The notes below the pieces were generated by a model, which saw nothing but the letters and a program-made list of their open reading frames with translations, did no database searches and had not been told where the DNA came from. DNA of 64,000 nucleotides from contig NZ_OY763930.1 in the NCBI RefSeq assembly GCF_963667685.1, forward strand, positions 555,001 through 619,000. The letters are read 5' to 3'. Source of the DNA: Maridesulfovibrio sp. GTDB lineage: Bacteria; Desulfobacterota; Desulfovibrionia; Desulfovibrionales; Desulfovibrionaceae. Below are positions 44,198 through 53,345 of the stretch, in pieces. A program made the position numbers and the translations under genes. Each line of letters starts with the position of its first letter. The stretch's first letter is position 1.

Positions 44198-44227
44198 AAG
44201 CCCGTCTTTCTTAGGGAAAACGGGCTT
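44198..44227 (-). terminator. Terminator of the RRM protein gene
   Basis: On the minus strand AAGCCCGT...ACGGGCTT is followed by TTTTTATTTT. It begins 47 nt after the RRM gene stop and separates it from the discoidin-like gene. Confidence 0.85.
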
Positions 44228-44273
44228 AAGAGCAACTAGATTGCTCAGAAAAGACAGTCAAACTATATATTGA

Positions 44274-44537
44274 CTACCAGCGGGGGCGCGGTGCGCGAGG
44301 CTTCGCTTCGTTAACCTTGAGGTTACGACCGCCGAAGTCTTTACCATCCAGAGTGTCGATAGCATCCATTGCGCCAGCGTCTTCCATTTCAACAAAACCG
44401 AAACCACGGGGACGACCGGTTTCTCTGTCTTCGATGAGTTTAACAGATACAACTTCACCGAAAGCTTCGAAAGCAGCGCGGACTTCGTCTTCAGTTGCAG
44501 ACCAGGGCAGGTTACCGACATAGATGTTCTTGGACAT
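44274..44537 (-). CDS. RRM-type RNA-binding protein
   Basis: 87-residue single RNA recognition motif protein of the bacterial Rbp/cold-inducible type. RNP2 is KNIYVGNLPW (residues 3-12) and RNP1 is GRPRGFGFVEM (about 40-50). The tail is short and basic (PRAPRPRW). Start chosen as MSKNIYVG at 44537, with AGGAG upstream; an extension to 44573 has no such site. It follows a DEAD-box helicase gene by about 250 nt, and both would act in RNA folding or cold response. Confidence 0.92.
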   Translation of the reverse strand: MSKNIYVGNLPWSATEDEVRAAFEAFGEVVSVKLIEDRETGRPRGFGFVEMEDAGAMDAIDTLDGKDFGGRNLKVNEAKPRAPRPRW

Positions 44538-44596
44538 TAAAAATTCTCCTAAAAAGGTGTAAAAAACTTTCACGCAAATGCGTTAGGTATAATAGA

Positions 44597-44631
44597 AAGG
44601 AGCAGCGTACAAGATGCGTACACGGCTCCTT
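44597..44631 (-). promoter_or_regulatory. Hairpin in the leader of the RRM gene
   Basis: AAGGAGC/GCTCCTT outer stem with an inner self-complementary GTAC/GTAC, in the 248-nt gap between the helicase gene and the RRM gene. It could be the helicase-gene terminator (the T tract TTTCTATT is weak) or a cold-sensing leader element for the RRM mRNA. Confidence 0.4.
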
Positions 44632-44785
44632 GATATACCTGATAAACTAAAACCAACTTCCTTCCAAGAGGCCGTTGGCAACTGAATACACATTTTGGCG
44701 ACTTCCATATAAAAGTCAAGAGAAATATTTAGAAAATAAATAATTTCTACACAAAACCAAAATAACATTGCAGCAAACCATCTGA

Positions 44786-46354
44786 TTATACTTTAGAAAA
44801 ACGTGAAGGACGGCGTTTTCTCCTTGGCGGACGAGCCGTTTTACGCTTAGCACCTTCATCCTGGGAGCCTTTAGATTCTGCGGATTTACGCTTCGCTACA
44901 GGGCGTGAATCACGTTTTTCATCCGAATGCTTTGCCGAAGCGCCGCTTTGTCTGCGTCCGGAGCCTGGCTTATTTCTACCTTCAGATCTGCGCTCTTCAC
45001 CGGATCTGCGTCCGTCAGCGGATTTGCGTCCTCTGGACGGCTTACGATCCCCTGATATTTGAGTCTCTTCAGTATATTTGATATCTCCGCCGGACTTGCG
45101 TCCATCGGTGGACCTGCGTTCCCCGGCAGACTTGCGTCCCCCAACCGGTTTACGGCTCCCGGCAGGTTTGCGCCCTCCCGCAACTCTGCGACCTTCACCA
45201 TTTGACTGGTCCGTATGGGTGTCAGGCTTCTCATAATCAAAACCTTCCATGGTGCGGAGCTCTATGGAATATCCCACGGCCTTTTCAATCTCGCGCATGA
45301 GTCGCAGGTCATCTCGGGTGACAAAAGATAATGCGCTGCCGCTACGCCCAGCACGTCCGGTCCTGCCGATACGGTGGGTATATGTTTCAGCAGTGTCGGG
45401 AACATCAAGATTGAGCACATGACTGATGCGGTCGCAGTCAATTCCGCGTGCCGCAATATCAGTCGCCACCAAGACCCTGAATGTTCCGTCCCGGAATCCG
45501 TCAAGGGAACGCTGACGCTGGTTCTGGCTCATATTTCCCTGTAAAAATGTTGCCTTATGGCCCCTTGCGACAAGTCGGCGGGCAAGATTCTTGGCCTTAT
45601 GCTTGGTCCGGGTGAAGACCAAAAGACTGTCGTAGTCTGTTTCCGCAAGCACCTTAAAAAGAAGACTGTTCTTCAGATGCTGGCTGACAGGGTAAAACGC
45701 ATGTTTCACTGTGTTGGCCGGGGCGGTATTCGCAACCTGCACTGTTGCCGGACGGTACAGCATTTTGTCCGCAAGGTCGCGGATATCATCAGGCATGGTT
45801 GCGGAAAAAAGCAGGTTCTGGCGGCGCTTGGGCAGGCGGGACACAATCCTGCGAATATCAGGCAGAAACCCCATATCCAGCATACGGTCGGCCTCATCAA
45901 GGACTAAGGTCTCCACCGTATCCAGCTTAATAACCCCTTGATTCATAAGGTCCAACAGACGTCCGGGGCAGGCGACGACGACAGAAGAACGCCGTACGGC
46001 CTGAACCTGAGGCATAGCTCCGACACCGCCAAAAACAGCGGCACTGCGTATTCCTGATTCGACGCCAAGTTCCATAAAGTTTTCATGAATCTGCAAGGCA
46101 AGTTCACGGGTTGGTGCCAGCACCAACACCCGCACCGGACCTTCTCCGGAAAATTTATTATCCAGCAGACGCTGCATTATAGGTAAAGCAAAGGCGGCGG
46201 TTTTGCCTGTTCCTGTCTGGGCAAGGCCCATGACATCGCGGCCTTTGAGAACTTCAGGAATGGCTCTATCCTGAATGGGGGTCGGCATTTCATAGCCGCA
46301 AGCATCGATTCCGGCCATGATGCGCCGGTCAAAAGAAAATTGTTTAAAACTCAC
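44786..46354 (-). CDS. rhlE: DEAD-box RNA helicase, RhlE type
   Basis: 522-residue ATP-dependent RNA helicase. The core (about residues 1-375) has all motifs: a Q motif (GYEMPTPIQ), motif I AQTGTGKTAAF, PTRELALQ, VACPGRLLDL, LDEADRMLDMGF, FSATMP, VFTRTKHKAKNLARRL, ATDIAARGID and HRIGRTGRAGRSG. The tail of about 145 residues is basic and repetitive, rich in G-R-K-S/P units (GGRKPAGSRKPVGGRKS and similar), and likely binds RNA non-specifically. The neighbouring RRM gene fits an RNA metabolism or cold-adaptation role. Confidence 0.93.
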   Translation of the reverse strand: MSFKQFSFDRRIMAGIDACGYEMPTPIQDRAIPEVLKGRDVMGLAQTGTGKTAAFALPIMQRLLDNKFSGEGPVRVLVLAPTRELALQIHENFMELGVESGIRSAAVFGGVGAMPQVQAVRRSSVVVACPGRLLDLMNQGVIKLDTVETLVLDEADRMLDMGFLPDIRRIVSRLPKRRQNLLFSATMPDDIRDLADKMLYRPATVQVANTAPANTVKHAFYPVSQHLKNSLLFKVLAETDYDSLLVFTRTKHKAKNLARRLVARGHKATFLQGNMSQNQRQRSLDGFRDGTFRVLVATDIAARGIDCDRISHVLNLDVPDTAETYTHRIGRTGRAGRSGSALSFVTRDDLRLMREIEKAVGYSIELRTMEGFDYEKPDTHTDQSNGEGRRVAGGRKPAGSRKPVGGRKSAGERRSTDGRKSGGDIKYTEETQISGDRKPSRGRKSADGRRSGEERRSEGRNKPGSGRRQSGASAKHSDEKRDSRPVAKRKSAESKGSQDEGAKRKTARPPRRKRRPSRFSKV

Positions 46355-46587
46355 AAATATATCCAGTAGTGAAAGGACTGTATCTGACGGCTGCGCGTGA
46401 CGGCACCCGTGCTGCGGAATTTTTATTCCGAATACTTAATAATCTCAGGGACGTAGGGGATAAGGGCTTCGAAAAGCGAAGCAGATTTCCAGATAAAAAA
46501 ATATGATCTTTGCATGCGTCCAGTCACGCCGAGTTATGGAGTTAGTGACTTATTATATAGCAAATGTAAAGAATAAAAGTGCAACAA
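46355..46587 (-). promoter_or_regulatory. Long leader region upstream of the DEAD-box gene
   Basis: About 230 nt without a gene on the minus strand before the helicase start. It holds a GCTTCG/CGAAGC hairpin near 46468-46484. Long structured leaders are common for cold-inducible helicase genes. No promoter is assigned. Confidence 0.35.
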
Positions 46588-46623
46588 TAAAAATTCCGCA
46601 GCACCAAAGCACTGCGGAATTTC
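46588..46623 (-). terminator. Terminator of the sahR-ahcY operon
   Basis: AAATTCCGCAG (46591-46601) pairs with CTGCGGAATTT (46612-46622), followed by TTTTATTG on the minus strand. It lies 36 nt after the ahcY stop. Confidence 0.88.
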
Positions 46624-46658
46624 AATATTCAGATCAACATCCCGGGAGGGAAGTCTTA

Positions 46659-48134
<1,476 letters not shown>

Positions 48135-49049
48135 TTATTTTTTTGTTGCTATGCATACAAGGACTGTCAGTCCTTCATTTACTGGATAACGGCGAATATC
48201 CACGGACCCGAGTCCTGCGTCCTGCATCCATCCGCCAAGCTCTTCTTCTGTGAATCCCAGTCTGCGGTCACCGAATTCGCTGCGCATGCGCTCGTTGGAA
48301 TGCGAAAGGAAATCGGCAATTACCAGCTTACCGCCGCTGGAAAGGGTCCGGGCTGCTTCCGCCACAGCTTTGTCCGGGCGCGGCAGGTGATGCAGGACCA
48401 TGGAAATAAAAGTCAGGTCCGCTTCCCAGTCGCGCAGAGGCAGGTGGGTCAGCTCACCAATACGCAGGCTCACATCAGGATGGTTGCCCAATCGTTTCTC
48501 GGCCAGTTCAAGCATCTTGGGAGAACTGTCCACCCCTATGACGGTTTTACATTTGGACAGCAGGCTCTCCAGCAGGGAACCGTTTCCGCAACCGAGGTCT
48601 ACGCCCACATTGCAACGTTCCACAAGGGTCAGCAGTTCGCTGTCCAGATTGAATTCACCGAAGACATCGCTCTGCAAGCGTTCCCAGTCTTCAGCAATTT
48701 CATCAAAAAATTTGCGTGTCTCCATGTTACGCTCTGCCAGAACCTTTGCTACACGGTGGCGATCTTCTTCGACCTCCGGTTCATTTTCTATGAGCCAGCT
48801 GATGGATTCTGCAAAACGATTACCGCTTCCTGCGCGGGCCAGACGGTAGAAATTCCAGAGACCTTCCCTTCTGGATTCCAGAAGACCGCTCTCATGCATA
48901 ATTTTCAAATGCCGGGAAACACGCGGCTGGGACATGCCCAAGACCTGCACAACTTCACCAACATTAAGTTCATTATCCCGCAACATGGCCAAAAGCCTGA
49001 TACGAATCTCATCGGACAGTGCCTTGCTGAATTTCAAAATTTCCATCAT
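48135..49049 (-). CDS. sahR: SahR, ArsR-type regulator fused to a SAM-methyltransferase-like domain
   Basis: About 304 residues. An N-terminal ArsR winged helix (about residues 1-85: FSKALSDEIRIRLLAMLRDNELNVGEVVQVLGMSQPRVSRHL) is followed by a C-terminal methyltransferase-like domain (about 120-300) with GVDLGCGNGSLLESLLS, VIGVDSSPKMLELA and FISMVLHHLPRPDKA. The SahR family is known to repress methionine-cycle genes, including ahcY, with S-adenosylhomocysteine as effector; the adjacency to ahcY supports this. Start chosen at the ATG-ATG pair (49049/49046), since the longer TTG start has no ribosome site. Confidence 0.85.
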   Translation of the reverse strand: MMEILKFSKALSDEIRIRLLAMLRDNELNVGEVVQVLGMSQPRVSRHLKIMHESGLLESRREGLWNFYRLARAGSGNRFAESISWLIENEPEVEEDRHRVAKVLAERNMETRKFFDEIAEDWERLQSDVFGEFNLDSELLTLVERCNVGVDLGCGNGSLLESLLSKCKTVIGVDSSPKMLELAEKRLGNHPDVSLRIGELTHLPLRDWEADLTFISMVLHHLPRPDKAVAEAARTLSSGGKLVIADFLSHSNERMRSEFGDRRLGFTEEELGGWMQDAGLGSVDIRRYPVNEGLTVLVCIATKK

Positions 49050-49067
49050 ACACCCCATCGGCAAAAC

Positions 49068-49083
49068 ATAACGACATCTTTAT
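49068..49083. promoter_or_regulatory. Candidate SahR operator
   Basis: ATAACGACATCTTTAT is an inverted repeat (ATAA-x-GA/TC-x-TTAT, one mismatched pair), 18 nt upstream of the sahR start and directly next to a TATATA -10-like box (49083-49088). This is a plausible autoregulatory site for sahR-ahcY. Confidence 0.5.
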
Positions 49084-49306
49084 ATAACAAAAACTGAATA
49101 GGCACTACCCCCCGACAAGGGAAGCGTCAAGCACTAATATTATACATAGACGCATAAAACCGAAGACGGACTGGAAAGCAACGGAGTTAAGACATATTCT
49201 CGCGCGACAACATTGGTATGATGTGAATTGCCTGAAAACTTTTGCCAAGATTAAATTTAATGTATAAAGAATCTTCACCGAGATCATAACAGGTATATCA
49301 TATAAT

Positions 49307-49810
49307 ATGGCAGCAAAAAAAAAATATAACGGTCCCCGCAAGCATGTCTTTCATCCCCGGCAGCGCAAAATACGCCACATGGGAGAGGCCATGGGCGACT
49401 ATGTTTCGAGCATGGACGGTGAGTATAAACTCATGATTCCAAGGCTTTGGAAGGCATGGCCCGAGTTGATGGGCGAACTGTCCGAGTTTGCCAAACCACT
49501 TGGGCACCGCAAGCGGACATTGATCCTTGCATCGGAAGACTCAGTGGCTGCTCAAGAGCTGTCCTACTTTGCCCCGGAGATCCTTGAGAGAATAAATTCA
49601 TTTTTTGGTAAAGAAGTCTTTGACAAGGTACTGTTTGAGCTGCTAAACGGCAGGGTTCCATTGGACGGGTACGAATTGAAGCGTACTGAGTTCAAGGACG
49701 CCAAGATCAAGAAACCCGGCAAAATAGGCGGGTTGAAAGACAAATTTGATCCAGAATCGGCGGTCGGAAGATGTTATCTGAAATACGTCCGCCTTTTTGA
49801 AAAATCATAA
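49307..49810 (+). CDS. DciA-like protein (DUF721 family)
   Basis: 167-residue protein. Residues about 40-125 (MIPRLWKAWPELMGELSEFAKPLGHRKRTLILASEDSVAAQELSYF and EILERINSFFG, in shortened form) match the DUF721 pattern of W-x-x-x-G, a basic strand and alternating hydrophobics. DUF721 includes DciA, which loads the replicative helicase in bacteria lacking DnaC/DnaI. The N-terminus is Lys/Arg-rich (MAAKKKYNGPRKH). The ribosome site is weak. Assignment to helicase loading is family inference. Confidence 0.72.
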   Translation: MAAKKKYNGPRKHVFHPRQRKIRHMGEAMGDYVSSMDGEYKLMIPRLWKAWPELMGELSEFAKPLGHRKRTLILASEDSVAAQELSYFAPEILERINSFFGKEVFDKVLFELLNGRVPLDGYELKRTEFKDAKIKKPGKIGGLKDKFDPESAVGRCYLKYVRLFEKS

Positions 49811-49846
49811 ATTTCAGGGCACAAAGCCCACTTTAAGGAGGATTAT

Positions 49847-50194
49847 ATGAGCGATGAAACCCCCACCCTCGAGAGCCTGGAACTTAGCAAGCCCCTCGAA
49901 AAAATGACCATCAAAGACCTGCGTCAGCTCTGCATTAACAAAATGCCCCTGATCGCCGGTGCTTCCGGTATGGACAAGGAAACCATCATTTCCAACATCA
50001 AGGAATACCTTGGAATCGTTGAAGAAGAAGGTGCAGTTTCCCCTTACAAAGATCGTATTCTTTCCATCAAAAGAAAGATGAGAGAAATGCGCATCGAGAA
50101 AAAAGCTGCAGGTGGCCGCAAAGAGCGTAGCCAGCTCCGCCGCAAAATCAACAGAATGAAAAAACAGACTCGTGCTCTTGCTAAGTCTGTATAA
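49847..50194 (+). CDS. Small basic protein with SAP/Rho-N-like N-terminus
   Basis: 115 residues, behind AAGGAGG. Residues about 15-60 (EKMTIKDLRQLCINKMPLIAGASGMDKETIISNIKEYLG) resemble the helix-extended-helix of SAP or Rho N-terminal domains, which bind nucleic acids. The C-terminal half is strongly basic and probably coiled (SIKRKMREMRIEKKAAGG, RRKINRMKKQTRALAKS). It lies 36 nt after the DciA-like gene and just before the tRNA array. I do not recognise a named family; nucleic-acid binding is an inference. Confidence 0.65.
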   Translation: MSDETPTLESLELSKPLEKMTIKDLRQLCINKMPLIAGASGMDKETIISNIKEYLGIVEEEGAVSPYKDRILSIKRKMREMRIEKKAAGGRKERSQLRRKINRMKKQTRALAKSV

Positions 50195-50237
50195 TAATTT
50201 TATTTTCGAAATACGTTAAGAATTTCGAAAATAGTTG

Positions 50238-50266
50238 TTGACAAGAAGAGCCAATCCAAATAAACA
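50238..50266 (+). promoter_or_regulatory. Promoter of the first Gln/Glu tRNA array
   Basis: TTGACA (50238-50243), a 17-bp spacer, then TAAACA (50261-50266), 13 nt before tRNA-Gln. It is closely matched by the promoter of the second array. Confidence 0.75.
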
Positions 50267-50279
50267 CTCTTCTCGTTGC

Positions 50280-50354
50280 TGGGACATCGTTCAATTGGCA
50301 GGACGACGGGTTCTGGTTCCGTTAATCAAGGTTCGAGTCCTTGTGTCCCAGCCA
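50280..50354 (+). tRNA. tRNA-Gln (anticodon CUG), copy 1
   Basis: 75 nt including an encoded CCA. Acceptor TGGGACA/TGTCCCA with discriminator G. The anticodon stem is ACGGG/TCCGT with loop TTCTGGT, giving CTG, which reads CAG. The T-loop GTTCGAGTC is standard. Confidence 0.95.
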
Positions 50355-50376
50355 ACAACAAAATTTTATGAGATGC

Positions 50377-50454
50377 GTCCCCATCGTCTAGCCTGGCCCA
50401 GGACACCTGCCTTTCACGCAGGCGACAGGGGTTCAAATCCCCTTGGGGACGCCA
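50377..50454 (+). tRNA. tRNA-Glu (anticodon UUC), copy 1
   Basis: 78 nt including CCA. Acceptor GTCCCCA/TGGGGAC with discriminator G. The anticodon stem is CCTGC/GCAGG with loop CTTTCAC, giving TTC, which reads GAA and GAG. Identical to the other four copies. Confidence 0.96.
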
Positions 50455-50549
50455 CTCAATAAAATAGACTTGAACTGCCAGAACAAGTCTTACAAAAATC
50501 CGGCTTCACGCTAATCGGCCATAGTGAAGCAGGTAAATATTCAAGATGC

Positions 50550-50627
50550 GTCCCCATCGTCTAGCCTGGCCCAGGACACCTGCCTTTCACGCAGGCGACA
50601 GGGGTTCAAATCCCCTTGGGGACGCCA
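50550..50627 (+). tRNA. tRNA-Glu (anticodon UUC), copy 2
   Basis: Same 78-nt sequence as copy 1, 95 nt downstream of it. The spacer is related to those in the second array. Confidence 0.96.
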
Positions 50628-50636
50628 CGAAATTTC

Positions 50637-50665
50637 AAAGCCCGATTCGCAAGAATCGGGCTTTT
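50637..50665. terminator. Terminator of the first tRNA array, convergent with dsdA
   Basis: AAAGCCCGATTC/GAATCGGGCTTTT hairpin, directly after tRNA-Glu copy 2 and 37 nt beyond the dsdA stop on the other strand. Confidence 0.88.
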
Positions 50666-50701
50666 CGTATTTTAAAGCAAAACAGCAGACAGCGGTATCC
50701 C

Positions 50702-52063
50702 CTATCCACAAAGCTGCTTACCCTTCTTATAGTAGGCAGCCATTTCATCATCAGGAACCATGCTCCCGCCTGTACACCATGCGAGATGGGTAGCCTGTTC
50801 CATTTTCCCGATCAGGTTATGCCGGGCAAGATAATCCTGATCAGCCAAGACTCTGATGATACCGGGAACTCCGGCAAGTGCTGACGGTTCCAAAGCCATT
50901 TGTTCGGTATCCGCTATCATGGCGAGAAACAGATACAGATTCTCGTCACTGACTGTAATTACCCCATCCAGAAGTTCATGCAGAGTTCGCCCGACAAATC
51001 CGGAAGGTCGCCCGACAGCCAAGCCATCAGCTGCGGTCAGGTTATCTATTCCGAAATCCTGCACACTCACCTCATCATGCAATCCGGTGTATAGTCCTAG
51101 CAGCATGGATGGAGAATGGGTTGGTTCGGCAAAAATACAATGCACATTGTCTCCGAAAACCAACTTCAAACCAAAAGCAACCCCGCCGGGCCCACCGCCT
51201 ACACCACAAGGGAGATACGCAAACAAGGGATGCCCCTCATCTACCACAACCCCCATTTCATCGAACTGCTTTTTCAAGCGTCCGGCGGCAACAGCATAAC
51301 CCATGAAAAGATTGATCGAGTTTTCATCATCAATGAAATAGCAGCTCGGATCAGCAGCAGCTTCGCGGCGCCCTTTGGCTACAGCCAGACTATAATCAGA
51401 TTCATATTCCAGAACGTTAACACCTTTTGAGCGCAACATATCCTTTTTCCATTGCCGTGCATCAGCAGACATATGTACACTGACTTTAAAACCAAGCTGC
51501 GCCCCCATAATTCCTATTGAAAGACCCAAGTTACCCGTCGATCCAACTGCAATGGAATGCTTCCCATAGAAAGATCGGAACTTTTCTAAATCAATTATCG
51601 AGTAATCATCAGCTGTAGTCAGCATCCCGGTTTTCAGGGCCAACAACTCGGCGTGTTTCAGAACTTCATAGATTCCCCCACGAGCCTTAATGGAACCGGA
51701 AATAGGAAGGAGATTATCACACTTGGCAACCAACCTGCCCCTGAGAGTCAAACTGTACTTTTCTTCCAGTGCCGCTTTCATGGCAGGAATTTCCCTGACA
51801 GGAGACTCTATAAGACCTCCAGCATCAGCTGTTTCAGGAAAGACCTTGGCAATGTACGGCCTGAATCTTTCCAATCTATCCACGGCATCCATGACACCAG
51901 CTTCGCCAAAAGGTATTTCAGCTGCCGCATCAGCAACTTTTTTAATTTCGGTATTAAACCAGCTGACCTCTTCACACCAGACCAGCTGCTGTATAATCGA
52001 ATGAAGTTCAATCCACTCATCCACGCTCTTTCCGCCATATTTTTTAGCAGTCACTGTAATCAC
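50702..52063 (-). CDS. dsdA: D-serine ammonia-lyase
   Basis: 453-residue PLP enzyme that deaminates D-serine to pyruvate. Motifs: the PLP lysine in [18 protein letters not shown] (about residue 123), [31 protein letters not shown] for phosphate binding (about 285), and the C-terminal [20 protein letters not shown]. The length fits the family. It is transcribed opposite to the tRNA genes and sits alone between the two tRNA arrays, without a dsdX transporter or dsdC regulator, which suggests insertion or a rearrangement between repeated tRNAs. Confidence 0.94.
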   Translation of the reverse strand: MITVTAKKYGGKSVDEWIELHSIIQQLVWCEEVSWFNTEIKKVADAAAEIPFGEAGVMDAVDRLERFRPYIAKVFPETADAGGLIESPVREIPAMKAALEEKYSLTLRGRLVAKCDNLLPISGSIKARGGIYEVLKHAELLALKTGMLTTADDYSIIDLEKFRSFYGKHSIAVGSTGNLGLSIGIMGAQLGFKVSVHMSADARQWKKDMLRSKGVNVLEYESDYSLAVAKGRREAAADPSCYFIDDENSINLFMGYAVAAGRLKKQFDEMGVVVDEGHPLFAYLPCGVGGGPGGVAFGLKLVFGDNVHCIFAEPTHSPSMLLGLYTGLHDEVSVQDFGIDNLTAADGLAVGRPSGFVGRTLHELLDGVITVSDENLYLFLAMIADTEQMALEPSALAGVPGIIRVLADQDYLARHNLIGKMEQATHLAWCTGGSMVPDDEMAAYYKKGKQLCG

Positions 52064-52163
52064 CTCAAGATAAATTGCGTCATTAACTAAGGAATATAAT
52101 ATGTAAACAATTAATAACAGTCACTCCACTCTTCTCTTTTTTTAAAAAAAATTTATTTTCTTG

Positions 52164-52192
52164 TTGACAGCAACCTCAAATATACATAAAAG
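52164..52192 (+). promoter_or_regulatory. Promoter of the second Gln/Glu tRNA array
   Basis: TTGACA (52164-52169), a 17-bp spacer, then TAAAAG (52187-52192), 13 nt before tRNA-Gln copy 2. Confidence 0.75.
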
Positions 52193-52205
52193 GTTTTCTC
52201 GCTGC

Positions 52206-52280
52206 TGGGACATCGTTCAATTGGCAGGACGACGGGTTCTGGTTCCGTTAATCAAGGTTCGAGTCCTTGTGTCCCAGCCA
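52206..52280 (+). tRNA. tRNA-Gln (anticodon CUG), copy 2
   Basis: Same 75-nt sequence as copy 1, including CCA. A long stem, ACCCGCTTC/GAAGCGGGT (52294-52329), lies in the spacer before tRNA-Glu copy 3 and may be a processing or partial termination signal. Confidence 0.95.
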
Positions 52281-52344
52281 GCAAAAATTTTTAACCCGCT
52301 TCATAAAGTATCAGGCTGCTGAAGCGGGTCTTTTATACAGATGC

Positions 52345-52422
52345 GTCCCCATCGTCTAGCCTGGCCCAGGACACCTGCCTTTCACGCAGGCGACAGGGGT
52401 TCAAATCCCCTTGGGGACGCCA
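52345..52422 (+). tRNA. tRNA-Glu (anticodon UUC), copy 3
   Basis: Identical 78-nt tRNA-Glu. It begins a tandem repeat of about 172 bp (tRNA plus spacer) that recurs at 52517 and 52688. Confidence 0.96.
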
Positions 52423-52687
52423 TCAGCAAAAACGACTTGCCAGTCAAGTCTACATATAGAAACCGGCTTCGTAAAAAGTGATTCAGGCCACTGAAGCAGG
52501 TACATATTTAAGATGCGTCCCCATCGTCTAGCCTGGCCCAGGACACCTGCCTTTCACGCAGGCGACAGGGGTTCAAATCCCCTTGGGGACGCCATCAGCA
52601 AAAACGACTTGCCAGTCAAGTCTACATATAGAAACCGGCTTCGTAAAAGTGATTCAGGCCACTGAAGCAGGTACATATTTAAGATGC
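52423..52687 (+). repeat. Near-identical spacers of the tandem tRNA-Glu repeat
   Basis: The 94-nt spacer after copy 3 and the 93-nt spacer after copy 4 differ only in an A run (GTAAAAAGTG versus GTAAAAGTG). Together with the tRNAs they form a 172/171-bp tandem duplication, apparently recent. The copy 1-2 spacer at 50455-50549 is a diverged relative (shared GAAGCAGGTA...ATTCAAGATGC-like end). Confidence 0.9.
52517..52594 (+). tRNA. tRNA-Glu (anticodon UUC), copy 4
   Basis: Identical 78-nt tRNA-Glu. The spacer that follows is the same as the one before it, apart from one A in a short A run. Confidence 0.96.
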
Positions 52688-52765
52688 GTCCCCATCGTCT
52701 AGCCTGGCCCAGGACACCTGCCTTTCACGCAGGCGACAGGGGTTCAAATCCCCTTGGGGACGCCA
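52688..52765 (+). tRNA. tRNA-Glu (anticodon UUC), copy 5
   Basis: Identical 78-nt tRNA-Glu, the last of the array, followed 11 nt later by a terminator. Confidence 0.96.
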
Positions 52766-52776
52766 CTTTTCAAAAA

Positions 52777-52812
52777 AAAAGGGTTGAATCGAAAGATTCA
52801 GCCCTTTTCTTT
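52777..52812. terminator. Terminator of the second tRNA array, shared with the convergent gene
   Basis: AAAAGGGTTGAATC (52777-52790) pairs with GATTCAGCCCTTTT (52795-52808), with a T-rich tail on the plus strand and nine T on the minus strand. Confidence 0.9.
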
Positions 52813-52833
52813 TACTTTCTGTACCAGCCATAT

Positions 52834-53247
52834 CTAATGAACTCCGGTAATAACCCCAGCGCGCTGCACGAATTTTACCAATCCATCGCGATCAACGAAG
52901 ATAGCCTGCGGACTGGAACCGACCTTCATCACATCCTTAACTTCACCTTGAGCACTAATCCGGTAAAGCCTGTGCTGTGAAGCGGACAGAACATAGAATG
53001 CATTTTTGGGGGCAGCGCAGAAACCGCTGATATGACCGAATCCATCCGAAAAACGAACCCATTCCCCATCACCATAAACAACATAAACAATCCCTGAATC
53101 CTGATCAGCAATATAGCGGCTGTGTTTGCCCTCCGCCACAAGCATCCCTGCGTCCGAAGAAGTAACACCGGACGCACATAGTATAATAACAACCAAAAGC
53201 ACTGTAATCAGCCGACTTGCAAGACCTGAAATATACAATCCATACAT
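52834..53247 (-). CDS. Small exported protein with propeller-like repeats, function unknown
   Basis: 137 residues from MYGLYISGLAS at 53247, behind GGAGG. An N-terminal hydrophobic segment (LITVLLVVIILCASGV) is a signal peptide or anchor. The rest is a string of short beta-type repeats (SRYIADQDSGIVYVVYGDGEWVRF, shortened; AFYVLSASQHRLYRISAQGEVKDV; QAIFVDRDGLVKFV), like two or three blades of an NHL or beta-propeller protein, too few to close a ring. It is divergent from a LysR gene that may regulate it. I do not recognise it. Confidence 0.6.
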   Translation of the reverse strand: MYGLYISGLASRLITVLLVVIILCASGVTSSDAGMLVAEGKHSRYIADQDSGIVYVVYGDGEWVRFSDGFGHISGFCAAPKNAFYVLSASQHRLYRISAQGEVKDVMKVGSSPQAIFVDRDGLVKFVQRAGVITGVH

Positions 53248-53345
53248 TTTTAGAACCTCCAATTAGTATTTGATTTAAGATATGGCAAAGTATAATACTG
53301 ATCCAATACCATTTAACTGAATATTGAGACCAAAAAGGTATCACT

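Noticed and set aside
44583-44768. 61-codon minus-strand frame between the RRM and helicase genes
   Set aside because: No ribosome site, and it overlaps the leader hairpin; composition is like non-coding DNA.
50702-52063. dsdA and the flanking tRNAs as a genomic island with attachment sites
   Set aside because: tRNA genes flank it, but there is no integrase or phage gene, and the flanking repeats are entire tRNA genes with promoters rather than 3' tRNA fragments.
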